Shown: in pieces, positions 56,904 to 64,000 of the stretch
Position numbering within the stretch: the stretch's first letter is position 1
Layout of the letters: every line of letters starts with the position of its first letter
Assembly: GCA_003139695.1 (NCBI GenBank)
Contig: PLJM01000006.1
Coordinates: 1-64,000 of the forward strand
Direction of reading: 5' to 3'
Length of the DNA stretch: 64,000 nucleotides
DNA from: Candidatus Dormiibacterota bacterium
GTDB taxonomy: Bacteria > Chloroflexota > Dormibacteria > Dormibacterales > Dormibacteraceae
Notes under the pieces: model-generated
What the model was told of the DNA's origin: nothing
What the model saw: only the letters and a program-made list of their open reading frames with translations
The model's database searches: none
Translations under genes and position numbers: made by a program

Positions 56904-57618
56904 CCGCGGCGACTCTGGCGGGTGCCCCTTCAACCCCTTCGTATTTGGCAGGTAGAGCGATCAGATTCGCTCGCTGGCCGACCAACTGTCCAAGCGCCTC
57001 TGACAGATTCTCAACCATCATGATGCCGGCAGGCAAGAGAGTCTTGTGCCCGTAGGATGGAGGGAAATCCGCTGCGTCAAACTCAGCTCGGTCAAATATG
57101 TCCGGCCGCAGTGACTGCCATTGTCGACGCCGCATGAATATGTGCTCGGCACTGGCTGTGTCCGAATAGACGGCCTTGATCTTGTGATTAACGATCCAGT
57201 CAACTCCAGACTTATCCAGGCCAGGCGCCTTCAGGATGTAGGTCTGCTCATCTAAGTAATGGCGCGCCCAATCAGTCCACAAAGCGAGGATGTCCCCGTC
57301 GCGGATCCCACCGGCAACCCGGTCGAGCAGATCAGCGTTTATAACGCCCCACTCGCCAAGCGCCGCATCAACCACGAGGCCGCTACCGCAGAACGCGTCT
57401 AGGGGAAGGTCGTGTATGGCTCGACCGTACGGGTCGTACATCAGGGGGGCGTCTACGTGTGTACCCGAATGGAGCGACGCCACGATCTGCCGCGTCTTGA
57501 TCCCATTCTTCGACCGCCAGCGCACAACAGGAAACTGCACCTCAGGGTGATCGCTCGAGCGTGGGGTGTTCGGCGAAAGGGATTGGGTCAGGTCAAGCAG
57601 GCGCACGCGACACTCCAT
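56887..57618 (-). CDS. Cyclase-family metallohydrolase, copy 2
   Basis: 243 residues from ATG 57618 (a TTG 27 bases earlier is possible). Metal motif VASLHSGTHVDAPLMYDPYG (H-x-G-T-H-x-D), with the shorter-form ends LDLTQSLSPNTP and GVEGAPARVAAVIEF. This matches kynurenine formamidase-type and mandelate/isatin-hydrolase-like enzymes more than copies 1 and 3. Divergent from the ComA-like gene, with a shared 200-base control region carrying the 57775-57790 palindrome. Confidence 0.85.
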   Translation of the reverse strand: MECRVRLLDLTQSLSPNTPRSSDHPEVQFPVVRWRSKNGIKTRQIVASLHSGTHVDAPLMYDPYGRAIHDLPLDAFCGSGLVVDAALGEWGVINADLLDRVAGGIRDGDILALWTDWARHYLDEQTYILKAPGLDKSGVDWIVNHKIKAVYSDTASAEHIFMRRRQWQSLRPDIFDRAEFDAADFPPSYGHKTLLPAGIMMVENLSEALGQLVGQRANLIALPAKYEGVEGAPARVAAVIEFP

Positions 57619-57774
57619 CAAAATGGACTGAAAGCTCGCAGGCAACGCGCCAGGAGGTAGATGCCAAGAGAAAGCCGAATCTCACGCTTCGGCAGTGTAG
57701 CCAATTGAGGCGCGCGATTGACGTCCTAAACCTCCAGGTGGTATAAACGGGTGGCGACAATAGTGAGACCATAA

Positions 57775-57790
57775 GTCCCGCCAGCGGGAC
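57775..57790. promoter_or_regulatory. Perfect palindrome between the cyclase and ComA-like genes
   Basis: GTCCCGC-CA-GCGGGAC: seven-base arms around two bases, 33 bases before the ComA-like ATG and 156 bases from the cyclase start. As an operator it could serve both divergent genes (IclR is encoded next door); it also would fold as an RNA hairpin in the leader. Confidence 0.45.
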
Positions 57791-57823
57791 TAACCCACGA
57801 CCGATCGCGGAGGATATCCACTT

Positions 57824-58726
57824 ATGAACGACGGCCGATTCGTGCCGATGCTTGAACTGCCTGAGAAGCCGAGCAAACCTCGCCGACTTCGGCGGACGAT
57901 GATTTTTGACCGCGGGTGGCCTGCTGTGTTCATCGAAGGGGTCCTGGAGGGTTTCGCCGAAGCTATCGACATCGCGAAAGTAAGCGCCTGGCATATGCAT
58001 CAGACTGAAAAAGTCGTCAAGCGGAAGATCGCGATGTACAAGGAATTCGGGATTGAGACGATGATCGGTGGACCCGTCCTCGAGATCGCCAGGGTCCAAC
58101 GACGTGAGGATGCCGTGCTGCACTACCTAAAGAACTTGGGCTTCGAAGGGGTCGAGGTATCGAGCGAGTCGATGCCGACCCAAACCGACATTGAGTCCGA
58201 TCGCACTTTCGCCGACAAGTGCAAAGAGATGGGATTCGTGATTCACGGCGAGGTCGGCAAGAAGTTCCCGGAGGGGGACCAGGTCCGCCAGCCCGGCGGG
58301 GGAATGAACGTTCCGGTGGCGGCAGCAACTTTCAAGGCTTACGCCGCCATGGGATGCGACGGCAGCTACCTTGAGGGGCATCTTTTGCGGGCCATCTGCG
58401 GAGACATGGCCGAGAAGGTCGAGGGGCGAGCAATGCTGGAGCAGCTCGTCGATCAGGTAGGCCTTGAAAACATTCTGTTCGAAATACCTGGGACCTATCT
58501 TCCCTACGCAGGTAAGCGCGCCCTTCAGGGTCTGCTCGTGTACCTTTTTGGGCCCAACGTCAATATGGCCAACATTCTGATCGAAGAAGTGGCCGAGCTT
58601 GAGGAGATCCGAGATGGGCTTTTCCCAACGTTTGGCGCGCCCAATGGCGACCACCCCTGGTTGCGATCGCTCTCCGTGTCGACAACCGGTAAGGCGCATG
58701 CGCAATGGTGGCGCCAAGAATCGTAA
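57824..58726 (+). CDS. ComA-like (phosphosulfolactate synthase family) TIM-barrel protein
   Basis: 300 residues, with RBS GGAGGA. ComA-family landmarks: IETMIGGPVLEIA (as in the G-G-T-L-F-E loop), GVEVSSESMPTQTDIESDR, HGEVGKKFPEGD (E-V-G-K-K, containing the Lys implicated in catalysis), CDGSYLEGHLLRAICG and ILFEIPG. Known members add sulfite to phosphoenolpyruvate for coenzyme M or sulfolactate metabolism. The surroundings are catabolic with no sulfonate genes, so a different condensation or lyase reaction is likely. First gene of a three-gene operon with MmgE/PrpD and a racemase-fold protein. Confidence 0.8.
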   Translation: MNDGRFVPMLELPEKPSKPRRLRRTMIFDRGWPAVFIEGVLEGFAEAIDIAKVSAWHMHQTEKVVKRKIAMYKEFGIETMIGGPVLEIARVQRREDAVLHYLKNLGFEGVEVSSESMPTQTDIESDRTFADKCKEMGFVIHGEVGKKFPEGDQVRQPGGGMNVPVAAATFKAYAAMGCDGSYLEGHLLRAICGDMAEKVEGRAMLEQLVDQVGLENILFEIPGTYLPYAGKRALQGLLVYLFGPNVNMANILIEEVAELEEIRDGLFPTFGAPNGDHPWLRSLSVSTTGKAHAQWWRQES

Positions 58727-58751
58727 GTCGGCGACCTAGGCAAAGGAGCCC

Positions 58752-60158
58752 GTGGCGACACAGTCCCTGACCCATGAGCTGGCGCAGACTGTCAGCGATC
58801 TTAGCTATGAGAGCCTGCCCGAGCACGTGCGGATTCGTACAAAAGACATCCTGCTCGATGCTCTCGCCAGCGCCCTAGCGGGTCACGATTCGGACGAGAT
58901 CCATCAGATCACTGGCATGGCGGGGGCCCTTGGCACCTCCGCGGAGGCCTCCGTAATCGGCGGTGGCCATCTGTCTCCAGCGGGCGCGACGCTTGTGAAC
59001 AGCTATCTGATCACCGCAGTTACCGTATGTGACATCCACCGACCGACGTCATGCCACGTCACGCCCGAGGTTGTGGCGCCGGCCTTGGTGACAGCAGAAC
59101 TCCTGGAATCAAGCGGCACCGCATTTCTCACGGCCATCGCGGCGGGCCTGGAAGTCACCACTCGAATCGGCCTCGGTCTGGATTTCAAAGCCTTCCGCGC
59201 TCGTGGATGGCACACGCCAGGCGTGACGGGGCCCTTCGGAGGGGCTGCGGCTGTCGGCAGACTTCTCGGACTGAACGCAGATCAGCTATGCCATGCATTT
59301 GGTATCGCGGGCAGCCAAGCCGCAGGGACCTACGCCCAGGTTGGAACTCCCACGATCAAGTTCCAGCAAGCTCGCGCCGCGCTGGGTGGGCTGATGTCGG
59401 CGAGGCTCGCTTTCCAAGGATTTGAGTCCAGCCGGGAGATCCTTCTCCATCCAGATGGAGGCCTTTTCTCCGCCTATTGCGGCGACGGACGGCCTGACGC
59501 AGTCCTCGCGGACATTGGCACTGATTGGGAACTGATGCGCATCTCACTACGAGCCTGGCCGGTAGGCGCACGCTTGCAACCGCTTGTGACCGGACTGCTG
59601 ACAGCACTTCAAAAGCGCGCCATCGACCCTGGCAACGTCAGGAAAGTCAATGTAAGGATCTCCGAACCGACGTATCGCCTGCACGGAAAAGTTCCATGGG
59701 ACGATCGATTCCGGGCCCGTCTTTCGGCGCCTTATGTGACCGGAGTTGTCATTCGTGACCGGCAATGTTGGTTGGAACAGTTCGCGACGGTGCGGGTTCG
59801 AGATCCGGCACTTGATCAGTTCATTCGCGAGCGGATAAACGTGCAACCGGACCCGGGCCTAGACGAGGCTGCAACGCTAATCGAGATTGAAATGGACGAT
59901 GGAAAAATCTTCAAGGAGCACGTCACCGCCGCCAAAGGCGAGCCGTCCAACCCGCTTACGCGGCAGGAGATCATCAACAAATTCCAGTCGGCGAGCGCGC
60001 CCATACTTTCGCCTGAGGCCGCTGAGCGGGCGATCGGATTGGTGACCAACCTGGAGGCCGTGGGAAACATGCGCGAGTTGTCGGATTGCTTACGAGGCGC
60101 TCCTGGTCGCGGACCTGATCTCGCCAGCGGCGTCAAGCGCCCAGGTGGAAGGCGGTGA
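58752..60158 (+). CDS. MmgE/PrpD-family protein
   Basis: 468 residues from GTG 58752. Family features: SYESLPEHVRIRTKDILLDALASALAG, DIHRPTSCHVTPEVVAPALVTAELLE, the glycine-rich RGWHTPGVTGPFGGAAAVGRLLGLNADQ with AFGIAGSQAAGTYAQ, KFQQARAALGGLMSARLAFQGFE, and a C-terminal LxxPMGDPxNP-like region replaced by KGEPSNPLTRQEIINKF. Known reactions: 2-methylcitrate dehydration, cis-aconitate decarboxylation, iminodisuccinate epimerisation. Overlaps the next gene (GTGA). Dehydration or epimerisation of a di- or tricarboxylate is the best guess. Confidence 0.85.
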   Translation: MATQSLTHELAQTVSDLSYESLPEHVRIRTKDILLDALASALAGHDSDEIHQITGMAGALGTSAEASVIGGGHLSPAGATLVNSYLITAVTVCDIHRPTSCHVTPEVVAPALVTAELLESSGTAFLTAIAAGLEVTTRIGLGLDFKAFRARGWHTPGVTGPFGGAAAVGRLLGLNADQLCHAFGIAGSQAAGTYAQVGTPTIKFQQARAALGGLMSARLAFQGFESSREILLHPDGGLFSAYCGDGRPDAVLADIGTDWELMRISLRAWPVGARLQPLVTGLLTALQKRAIDPGNVRKVNVRISEPTYRLHGKVPWDDRFRARLSAPYVTGVVIRDRQCWLEQFATVRVRDPALDQFIRERINVQPDPGLDEAATLIEIEMDDGKIFKEHVTAAKGEPSNPLTRQEIINKFQSASAPILSPEAAERAIGLVTNLEAVGNMRELSDCLRGAPGRGPDLASGVKRPGGRR

Positions 60159-60934
60159 CCGACGACCTCCTTAATCTGACGTACCAAAGCTTTGGCCAGA
60201 TGGAGGGGATGGAGGTCTATCAAACCCACCTGGAGAATATGGTGCATTCCGCGGCGAGCACCAGCAGCAAGGTCACTGTTTTGCGATTGGAATCGGTACT
60301 TGTCGAAGGCAAGGGCTTTGCCTCGTCCCAAGCACTCGAAGTTCCATCCCTGCTGCGGAGTATCGCGGGAGCGGTCGAAAACGGAACCGAGGCGGTGGCG
60401 ATTGGAAATGGATTCGACCCCGGACTTTGGGAAGCGCGAGAGCTGTTCGACGTGCCGATCCTGGGTTTGTTCGAGACGGCGATCTTCTACGCCATCCGCG
60501 TCGGCTGGCGTGTGGGCGTTCTCTGTTCCGGGAACAGCGGCCTCGCCCGTATAGAAGAGCTCGCCGCTCGTTACGGAATCAGCTCACGTTTGGTTCGCCC
60601 GGAGGCTGTGGGCGTAACTGTCCCAAATATCGTTACTGGCTTCCAAGACTCAGCCGTTGCTGACCAGTTGTTAACTGCCACGGATGCATCGATTGAAATG
60701 CTGCGTCGGCGCGGAGCGGAGTTGGTAATCATTGCTTCGGGAGCCTTGGATGTATTTTTTCACGCCCATCGCGATCGAGCGACGAGCGCCATCCCAGTGC
60801 TTCCAGGGGTGCAGATATTAGTGCGCGAGACAGAGACAGCTGCTGCCCTCGCCCGCCTCGGAGTCCCGTTCATTAGCCGGGTCGGCAGATTCGCCCAACC
60901 TCCTGCGTCCGTGATGCGGTCCCTAAATAACTGA
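60155..60934 (+). CDS. Asp/Glu/hydantoin racemase-fold protein lacking the cysteine pair
   Basis: 259 residues from GTG 60155. The fold is that of hydantoin/aspartate racemases: VAIGNGFDPGLWEARELFDVPILGL and VGVLCSGNSGLARIEELAARYG, then LVIIASGALDVFF. In relatives the first motif reads A-C-F-G-D-P-G and the last L-G-C-A-G-M, with two catalytic Cys; here they are Asn and Ser. So a simple two-base racemase mechanism seems unlikely. Last gene of the ComA-MmgE operon, so it probably works on the same carboxylate. Possible roles: decarboxylase-like, isomerase or binding protein. Confidence 0.78.
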   Translation: MTDDLLNLTYQSFGQMEGMEVYQTHLENMVHSAASTSSKVTVLRLESVLVEGKGFASSQALEVPSLLRSIAGAVENGTEAVAIGNGFDPGLWEARELFDVPILGLFETAIFYAIRVGWRVGVLCSGNSGLARIEELAARYGISSRLVRPEAVGVTVPNIVTGFQDSAVADQLLTATDASIEMLRRRGAELVIIASGALDVFFHAHRDRATSAIPVLPGVQILVRETETAAALARLGVPFISRVGRFAQPPASVMRSLNN

Positions 60935-60977
60935 GCCTGACTGATCGCTTGGGCCGTGTCTGGCCAGAGGCTCGTTG

Positions 60978-62198
60978 CTAGGAACCTGCTTTGGAGAGTT
61001 GATCAGTGAGCTCTGACAGCCCGAGCTCAGCCAGTATTTCGTCACTGTGCTGACCCAGCTTGGGCGCACTGCGAACCGCGGCGGTTTTGTTCTTGTGATC
61101 TTCGGCGAGGCGAGCGGCATCCACTGGCCCGCCTGCCCCGACGCTTACAACCGATACTGGGATTGCAGGGATCTGCATCTCAACTTTGTCTGTGCGAATT
61201 GAGGCCAGCACTCCGTTGGCTCGAGCATGATCAGAATCGATGGCGTAGGTCCAATCAAGGATCGGGGCCACGGGAACATCCGCATCTCCAAGGAGACGAA
61301 GCCACTCATCCAAGGTGCGCGTGGCCATGCGCTGCTGAATCTCGCCATATTCCTGGGGGAACTCGCGGCCCCGATCTGCCCCGCTCGACCAGTCGCCTCT
61401 GCTTCTCGCACCCTCAGGCATTCCAACCACATCACAGAAGCGCTCCCAAAAATGCTGCTCTGTGGGGCAAACAAGAATTACGCGGTTGTCAGCAGTGCGG
61501 TATGTGCTATAGCGAGGCCCGATATCTTTATTCCCGCGCCATGGAGTCCCGGTATTCAACTGGACCACCACGTCGCGCCAGAGCCATGACAACGCGCTCT
61601 CCCACATGGAAACGTGAACGTGCTGGGCGCCGAGACCCTGGTCCCGCCGATACAGGGCGGCGAGGATACCGATCGCAGCTTCAACCCCAGCCATGGTCAC
61701 GCCAGTGGCCCGAAAATCATCGCGCGGGGTTGGGCGCCCGTCCGCCAGCCACTCGAGCGGGATCGTCCCAGCGTACGCCTCGGGGTTGAGGCCGTGGGCA
61801 GGGTAGCCGGACCAAGGGCCTGCCAAGCCGTACCCGGTGATCAAGCAGTAGACAAGATCGTCGTTGACCTTAACCAACCGTTCAAAGTCAAGATGGAGGC
61901 GCGCCGCGGTACTGGGTCGATTGCCCACGATAACGACATCGGCCCAGCCGGCGAGTGCCTCCGTGACTCTGAGCCACGCGGGGGATCGTGAGTCGATGGC
62001 GATGCTGCGCGCGCCAGCGTTCAGAAAATGATGGAATGGACTCTCCCCCTCTACAAACGGCGGAGTGCCCCTGTTGCCGTCACCAGTTTCCCGATTTTCG
62101 ACCTTGATGACATCGGCGCCCAATTGCGACAGGTGTCGGCTGGCCAGCGGTCCCGGGAAATGCGTGGAGAAGTCCACCACGCGGGGTCTCAAGATCAC
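60978..62198 (-). CDS. CaiB/BaiF CoA-transferase family protein
   Basis: 406 residues. Class III CoA-transferase signatures: RPRVVDFSTHFPGPLASRHLSQLGADVIKVE, DSRSPAWLRVTEALAGWADVVIVGNRP, DLVYCLITGYGLAGPWSG and DVSMWES-like HVHVSMWESALSWLW, with late VPVAPILDW. In relatives the following H-D-x-x-Y/A-x-x-x-x-G segment holds the nucleophilic Asp; here it reads AHGLNPEAYAG, so that Asp appears to be Gly. Gene overlaps the SnoaL-like gene (ATGA). May be a non-catalytic partner or use another residue. Confidence 0.85.
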   Translation of the reverse strand: MILRPRVVDFSTHFPGPLASRHLSQLGADVIKVENRETGDGNRGTPPFVEGESPFHHFLNAGARSIAIDSRSPAWLRVTEALAGWADVVIVGNRPSTAARLHLDFERLVKVNDDLVYCLITGYGLAGPWSGYPAHGLNPEAYAGTIPLEWLADGRPTPRDDFRATGVTMAGVEAAIGILAALYRRDQGLGAQHVHVSMWESALSWLWRDVVVQLNTGTPWRGNKDIGPRYSTYRTADNRVILVCPTEQHFWERFCDVVGMPEGARSRGDWSSGADRGREFPQEYGEIQQRMATRTLDEWLRLLGDADVPVAPILDWTYAIDSDHARANGVLASIRTDKVEMQIPAIPVSVVSVGAGGPVDAARLAEDHKNKTAAVRSAPKLGQHSDEILAELGLSELTDQLSKAGS

Positions 62199-62707
62199 AG
62201 CGAAGGATCCTCCCTGATGCGATAGACGGCATCCTCGCGAGACCGACGGCCGGTGACAGGAACTCCTGCGGCCGCCTCTAAGACTTGATCGACTCTGCTC
62301 CAGTCGTCAGCGACAACTCGCTTGGCGATCTTCCAGGCTCCATCCCTGCGCTCAAATTGGTCAATTGCTCGTGATGAGCGCGTGCGGATGAATTGCGTGC
62401 CACTCCGGTCCTCGGCATGAAAAGCAAGAAAGTAGGTCTCGCCGAACGCCCAATCCCCATCAAGCTCAACCAGCGAGTTGGCGTAAAGATGCGTTCGGAC
62501 GTGATCACTTTTCGCTGCGTTGTCAGCGACGACAGCAGGTTTCACCTTACCTTTGCCAGCATCGATGGTGGCGTCAGGATGAAACGATCCGAGGATTAGC
62601 TCCCGGTCACCTCGATCAACCCCCCGGCAGTAACGCAACAGGACCTCATGGATCTCGTTCTTGTCCAACAGGTCGCGTAGCCGGGTCTCCAGAGCCGAAT
62701 CCATCAT
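62195..62707 (-). CDS. SnoaL/NTF2-like protein
   Basis: 170 residues from ATG 62707, with GGAGAGACAAG before it (a longer open frame upstream is unlikely). NTF2-fold of the SnoaL_4 group: EIHEVLLRYCRGVDRGDRELILGSFHPDATID, HLYANSLVELDGDWAFGETYFLAFH, FERRDGAWKIAKRVVADDWSRV. Members act as small isomerases, hydroxylases, cyclases or dehydrases on ring compounds. Overlaps the CaiB gene and follows the cyclase gene, suggesting one operon for a ring-containing substrate. Confidence 0.82.
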   Translation of the reverse strand: MMDSALETRLRDLLDKNEIHEVLLRYCRGVDRGDRELILGSFHPDATIDAGKGKVKPAVVADNAAKSDHVRTHLYANSLVELDGDWAFGETYFLAFHAEDRSGTQFIRTRSSRAIDQFERRDGAWKIAKRVVADDWSRVDQVLEAAAGVPVTGRRSREDAVYRIREDPSL

Positions 62708-62782
62708 CTTGTCTCTCCATCTAGTGCGTTTGCTGAAGGTGGACGTCAAGTCGCGGTTTCGGCGTCCACGGAAACCCACGGG

Positions 62783-63706
62783 TTACACAATCGCGAGGGG
62801 GTTCACCGGGGAGCCGGTGGAGTTCTTCAGGCGTAAAGGCGCAGTCACGAAAAGGAAATCCCACTGGTCTCGTCCCGAGCAGCTGTCGGCCAGCTCCTCC
62901 AGATCGCAATTGTCGAGCAGCCAAAGTCCCATCGCGACGATGCCGATAATGTGGATAGGCATGTCCAGTTGCTCAAGGCCTGATGGAATGGCATCGCTCA
63001 CGGAGTCCGATCCGAGAAGTGCAACACCGTGCTCGCGCAACCAAGGCAGACACGAGGCATGCAAGCCTGGGACTCCGTCAACCATCGGCCTATAGTGGCC
63101 GTGCGATGCCTTTCGAGCATCGCGACCGGTCCGAATTATCAATGCGTCGCCAGGTCCGACCTCCACACTCTCTGAAGAACAGCATTGGTCCAGCTCATCT
63201 GGGGTGACTAAGGTTCCTGGCTCGAGCCACCCACGATTGCTCAACCGGGGCAAATCAAGAAGAACTCCTCGAGTGAAGACACCCTCGCGCGAGGATTCGA
63301 TGTTCGACTTGGCAGCCCCCGTGGCTGTGCTGACCGTCGTAGCGGGGCGCCCGTTGTACATCTTCCCATCCCAGAATTCGTGCGAGAGCGCGTCCAGGTG
63401 AGTAATGCCATGGCCATGGACAGGCATACCAATCCAGTCCGCAGCCGTTGCCTTTCCGCTTCCGGCCGACTCGCCGCTAGTGACCATGAAATGAAGCAGT
63501 GGCTGCATGTTGTCACTGGCGGGTTTCGGCGAGATCGTTCGGCTGCAGCTGATTGCACGCCCCTCTTTAACGCACCGTAGAGCTGCCAGGCGCGTAGCGG
63601 GCGTGATCAAGTTCAGGGTGCCCAATTCATCTTGAGGGCCCCATCGGTTCCAATTGCTGAGGCTCTCAAAGTAGGCCATAACGGCAGCGCTATCGAGGTC
63701 AGGCAT
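62783..63706 (-). CDS. Cyclase-family metallohydrolase, copy 3
   Basis: 307 residues from ATG 63706. SNWNRWGPQDELGTLNLITPATR at the start and TGSPVNPLAIV at the end match copy 1 at 45714-46616. Metal motif GMPVHGHGITHLDALSHEFWDGKMYNG (H-G-x-x-T-H-x-D-A-x-x-H). Same predicted amidase or lactonase-type chemistry as copy 1. Precedes the SnoaL-like and CaiB genes on one strand, and its own start lies 15 bases after the stop of another CaiB/BaiF gene. Confidence 0.88.
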   Translation of the reverse strand: MPDLDSAAVMAYFESLSNWNRWGPQDELGTLNLITPATRLAALRCVKEGRAISCSRTISPKPASDNMQPLLHFMVTSGESAGSGKATAADWIGMPVHGHGITHLDALSHEFWDGKMYNGRPATTVSTATGAAKSNIESSREGVFTRGVLLDLPRLSNRGWLEPGTLVTPDELDQCCSSESVEVGPGDALIIRTGRDARKASHGHYRPMVDGVPGLHASCLPWLREHGVALLGSDSVSDAIPSGLEQLDMPIHIIGIVAMGLWLLDNCDLEELADSCSGRDQWDFLFVTAPLRLKNSTGSPVNPLAIV

Positions 63707-63723
63707 CACTCTTGCCTTACTCG

Positions 63724-64000
63724 TCAGTCAGCGCCGGCGGTAATCGAAGGCACCGTACCCGTGATTGGAACGTTGGGGTCGACTGAAACGGCCCCGGTCG
63801 CCCGCAGGTCATCGATGCGCTGGTCCGAGTAACCGAGCTCATGCAGTAATTGCAACGTGTGTTGACCGAGGCGAGGGGGATCTTGCGACGGCCGTGGCGA
63901 TTCATAGCCGGAATTGCGGATGGGAAGGCCAACCCCAGAGATCCTGTCCTTGAATGGACCAAAGCTACTTTTGAGCCATATATCTCGTTCTGCGGCCTGT
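63724..64000 (-). CDS. CaiB/BaiF CoA-transferase, C-terminal fragment at the window edge
   Basis: The last 91 residues are visible; the rest lies beyond 64000. It reads SFGPFKDRISGVGLPIRNSG, then PPRLGQHTLQLLHELGYSDQR and IDDLRATGAV, which is the standard C-terminus of class III CoA-transferases (PRLGEHTREVLRELGYSDAEI-like). Upstream gene of the cyclase copy 3 operon. The active-site Asp cannot be seen. Confidence 0.7.
   Translation of the reverse strand, partial: QAAERDIWLKSSFGPFKDRISGVGLPIRNSGYESPRPSQDPPRLGQHTLQLLHELGYSDQRIDDLRATGAVSVDPNVPITGTVPSITAGAD

Overview
The window is high-G+C DNA (about 60% by eye) from a free-living soil- or sediment-type bacterium. GTG and TTG starts, four-base start/stop overlaps, a SARP/BTAD-type regulator and many CoA-linked catabolic genes suit an actinobacterial or Chloroflexota/Dormibacterota-like lineage. 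No rRNA or complete tRNA is present to settle the taxonomy.

Region 1 (1-23.5 kb) is a defence and accessory island, mostly on the minus strand. It holds an Mrr-type nuclease, a PIN toxin with an HTH antitoxin, an unknown membrane protein, a DUF4062 protein, a 972-residue helicase with a nuclease-like tail, a run of small genes including an AlbA_2/Schlafen-like protein and a small membrane protein, a complete type I restriction-modification system (hsdR-hsdM-hsdS), a frameshifted remnant of a prokaryotic Argonaute, two zinc-finger proteins and a second helicase-nuclease fusion.

Region 2 (23.9-34.5 kb) is a compact plus-strand transfer module. A secreted protein with a duplicated four-cysteine domain precedes a membrane-spanning SARP/BTAD regulator. 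Just after the regulator lie direct repeats phased at 10.5 bp, followed by an overlapping operon: sigma-like HTH protein, RHH-like mobilization protein, HUH relaxase, VirD4-type coupling protein, small two-helix membrane protein, VirB6/TrbL-like protein, excisionase and tyrosine integrase (probably started at CTG). An OLD-family nuclease lies convergent to the integrase. The 3' half of a tRNA-Asn and three TTGCTACA repeats follow. Two more TTGCTACA repeats with the same spacing lie at 10.56 kb beside a tRNA-Pro-like remnant, so the mobile element may span about 10.4-34.5 kb and carry much of the defence island.

Region 3 (34.7-64 kb) is catabolic. It has an alpha/beta hydrolase, a livKHMGF transporter, a truncated MaoC hydratase, acyl-CoA dehydrogenase, a beta-keto acid cleavage enzyme with both subunits of a 3-oxoacid CoA-transferase and an HpcH/HpaI-type lyase, then a thiolase/DUF35/acyl-CoA ligase/cyclase/VOC operon facing an SDR/enoyl-CoA hydratase pair. 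MFS and FTR1-like transporters and an FAD oxidoreductase follow. Last is an IclR-linked cluster: cyclase, ComA-like protein, MmgE/PrpD protein, a racemase-fold protein without its cysteines, CaiB/BaiF proteins, a SnoaL-like protein and another cyclase. A plausible theme is uptake of an organic acid, activation to a CoA ester, beta-oxidation-like shortening, and recovery of acetoacetate as acetoacetyl-CoA. The substrate cannot be read from the sequence.
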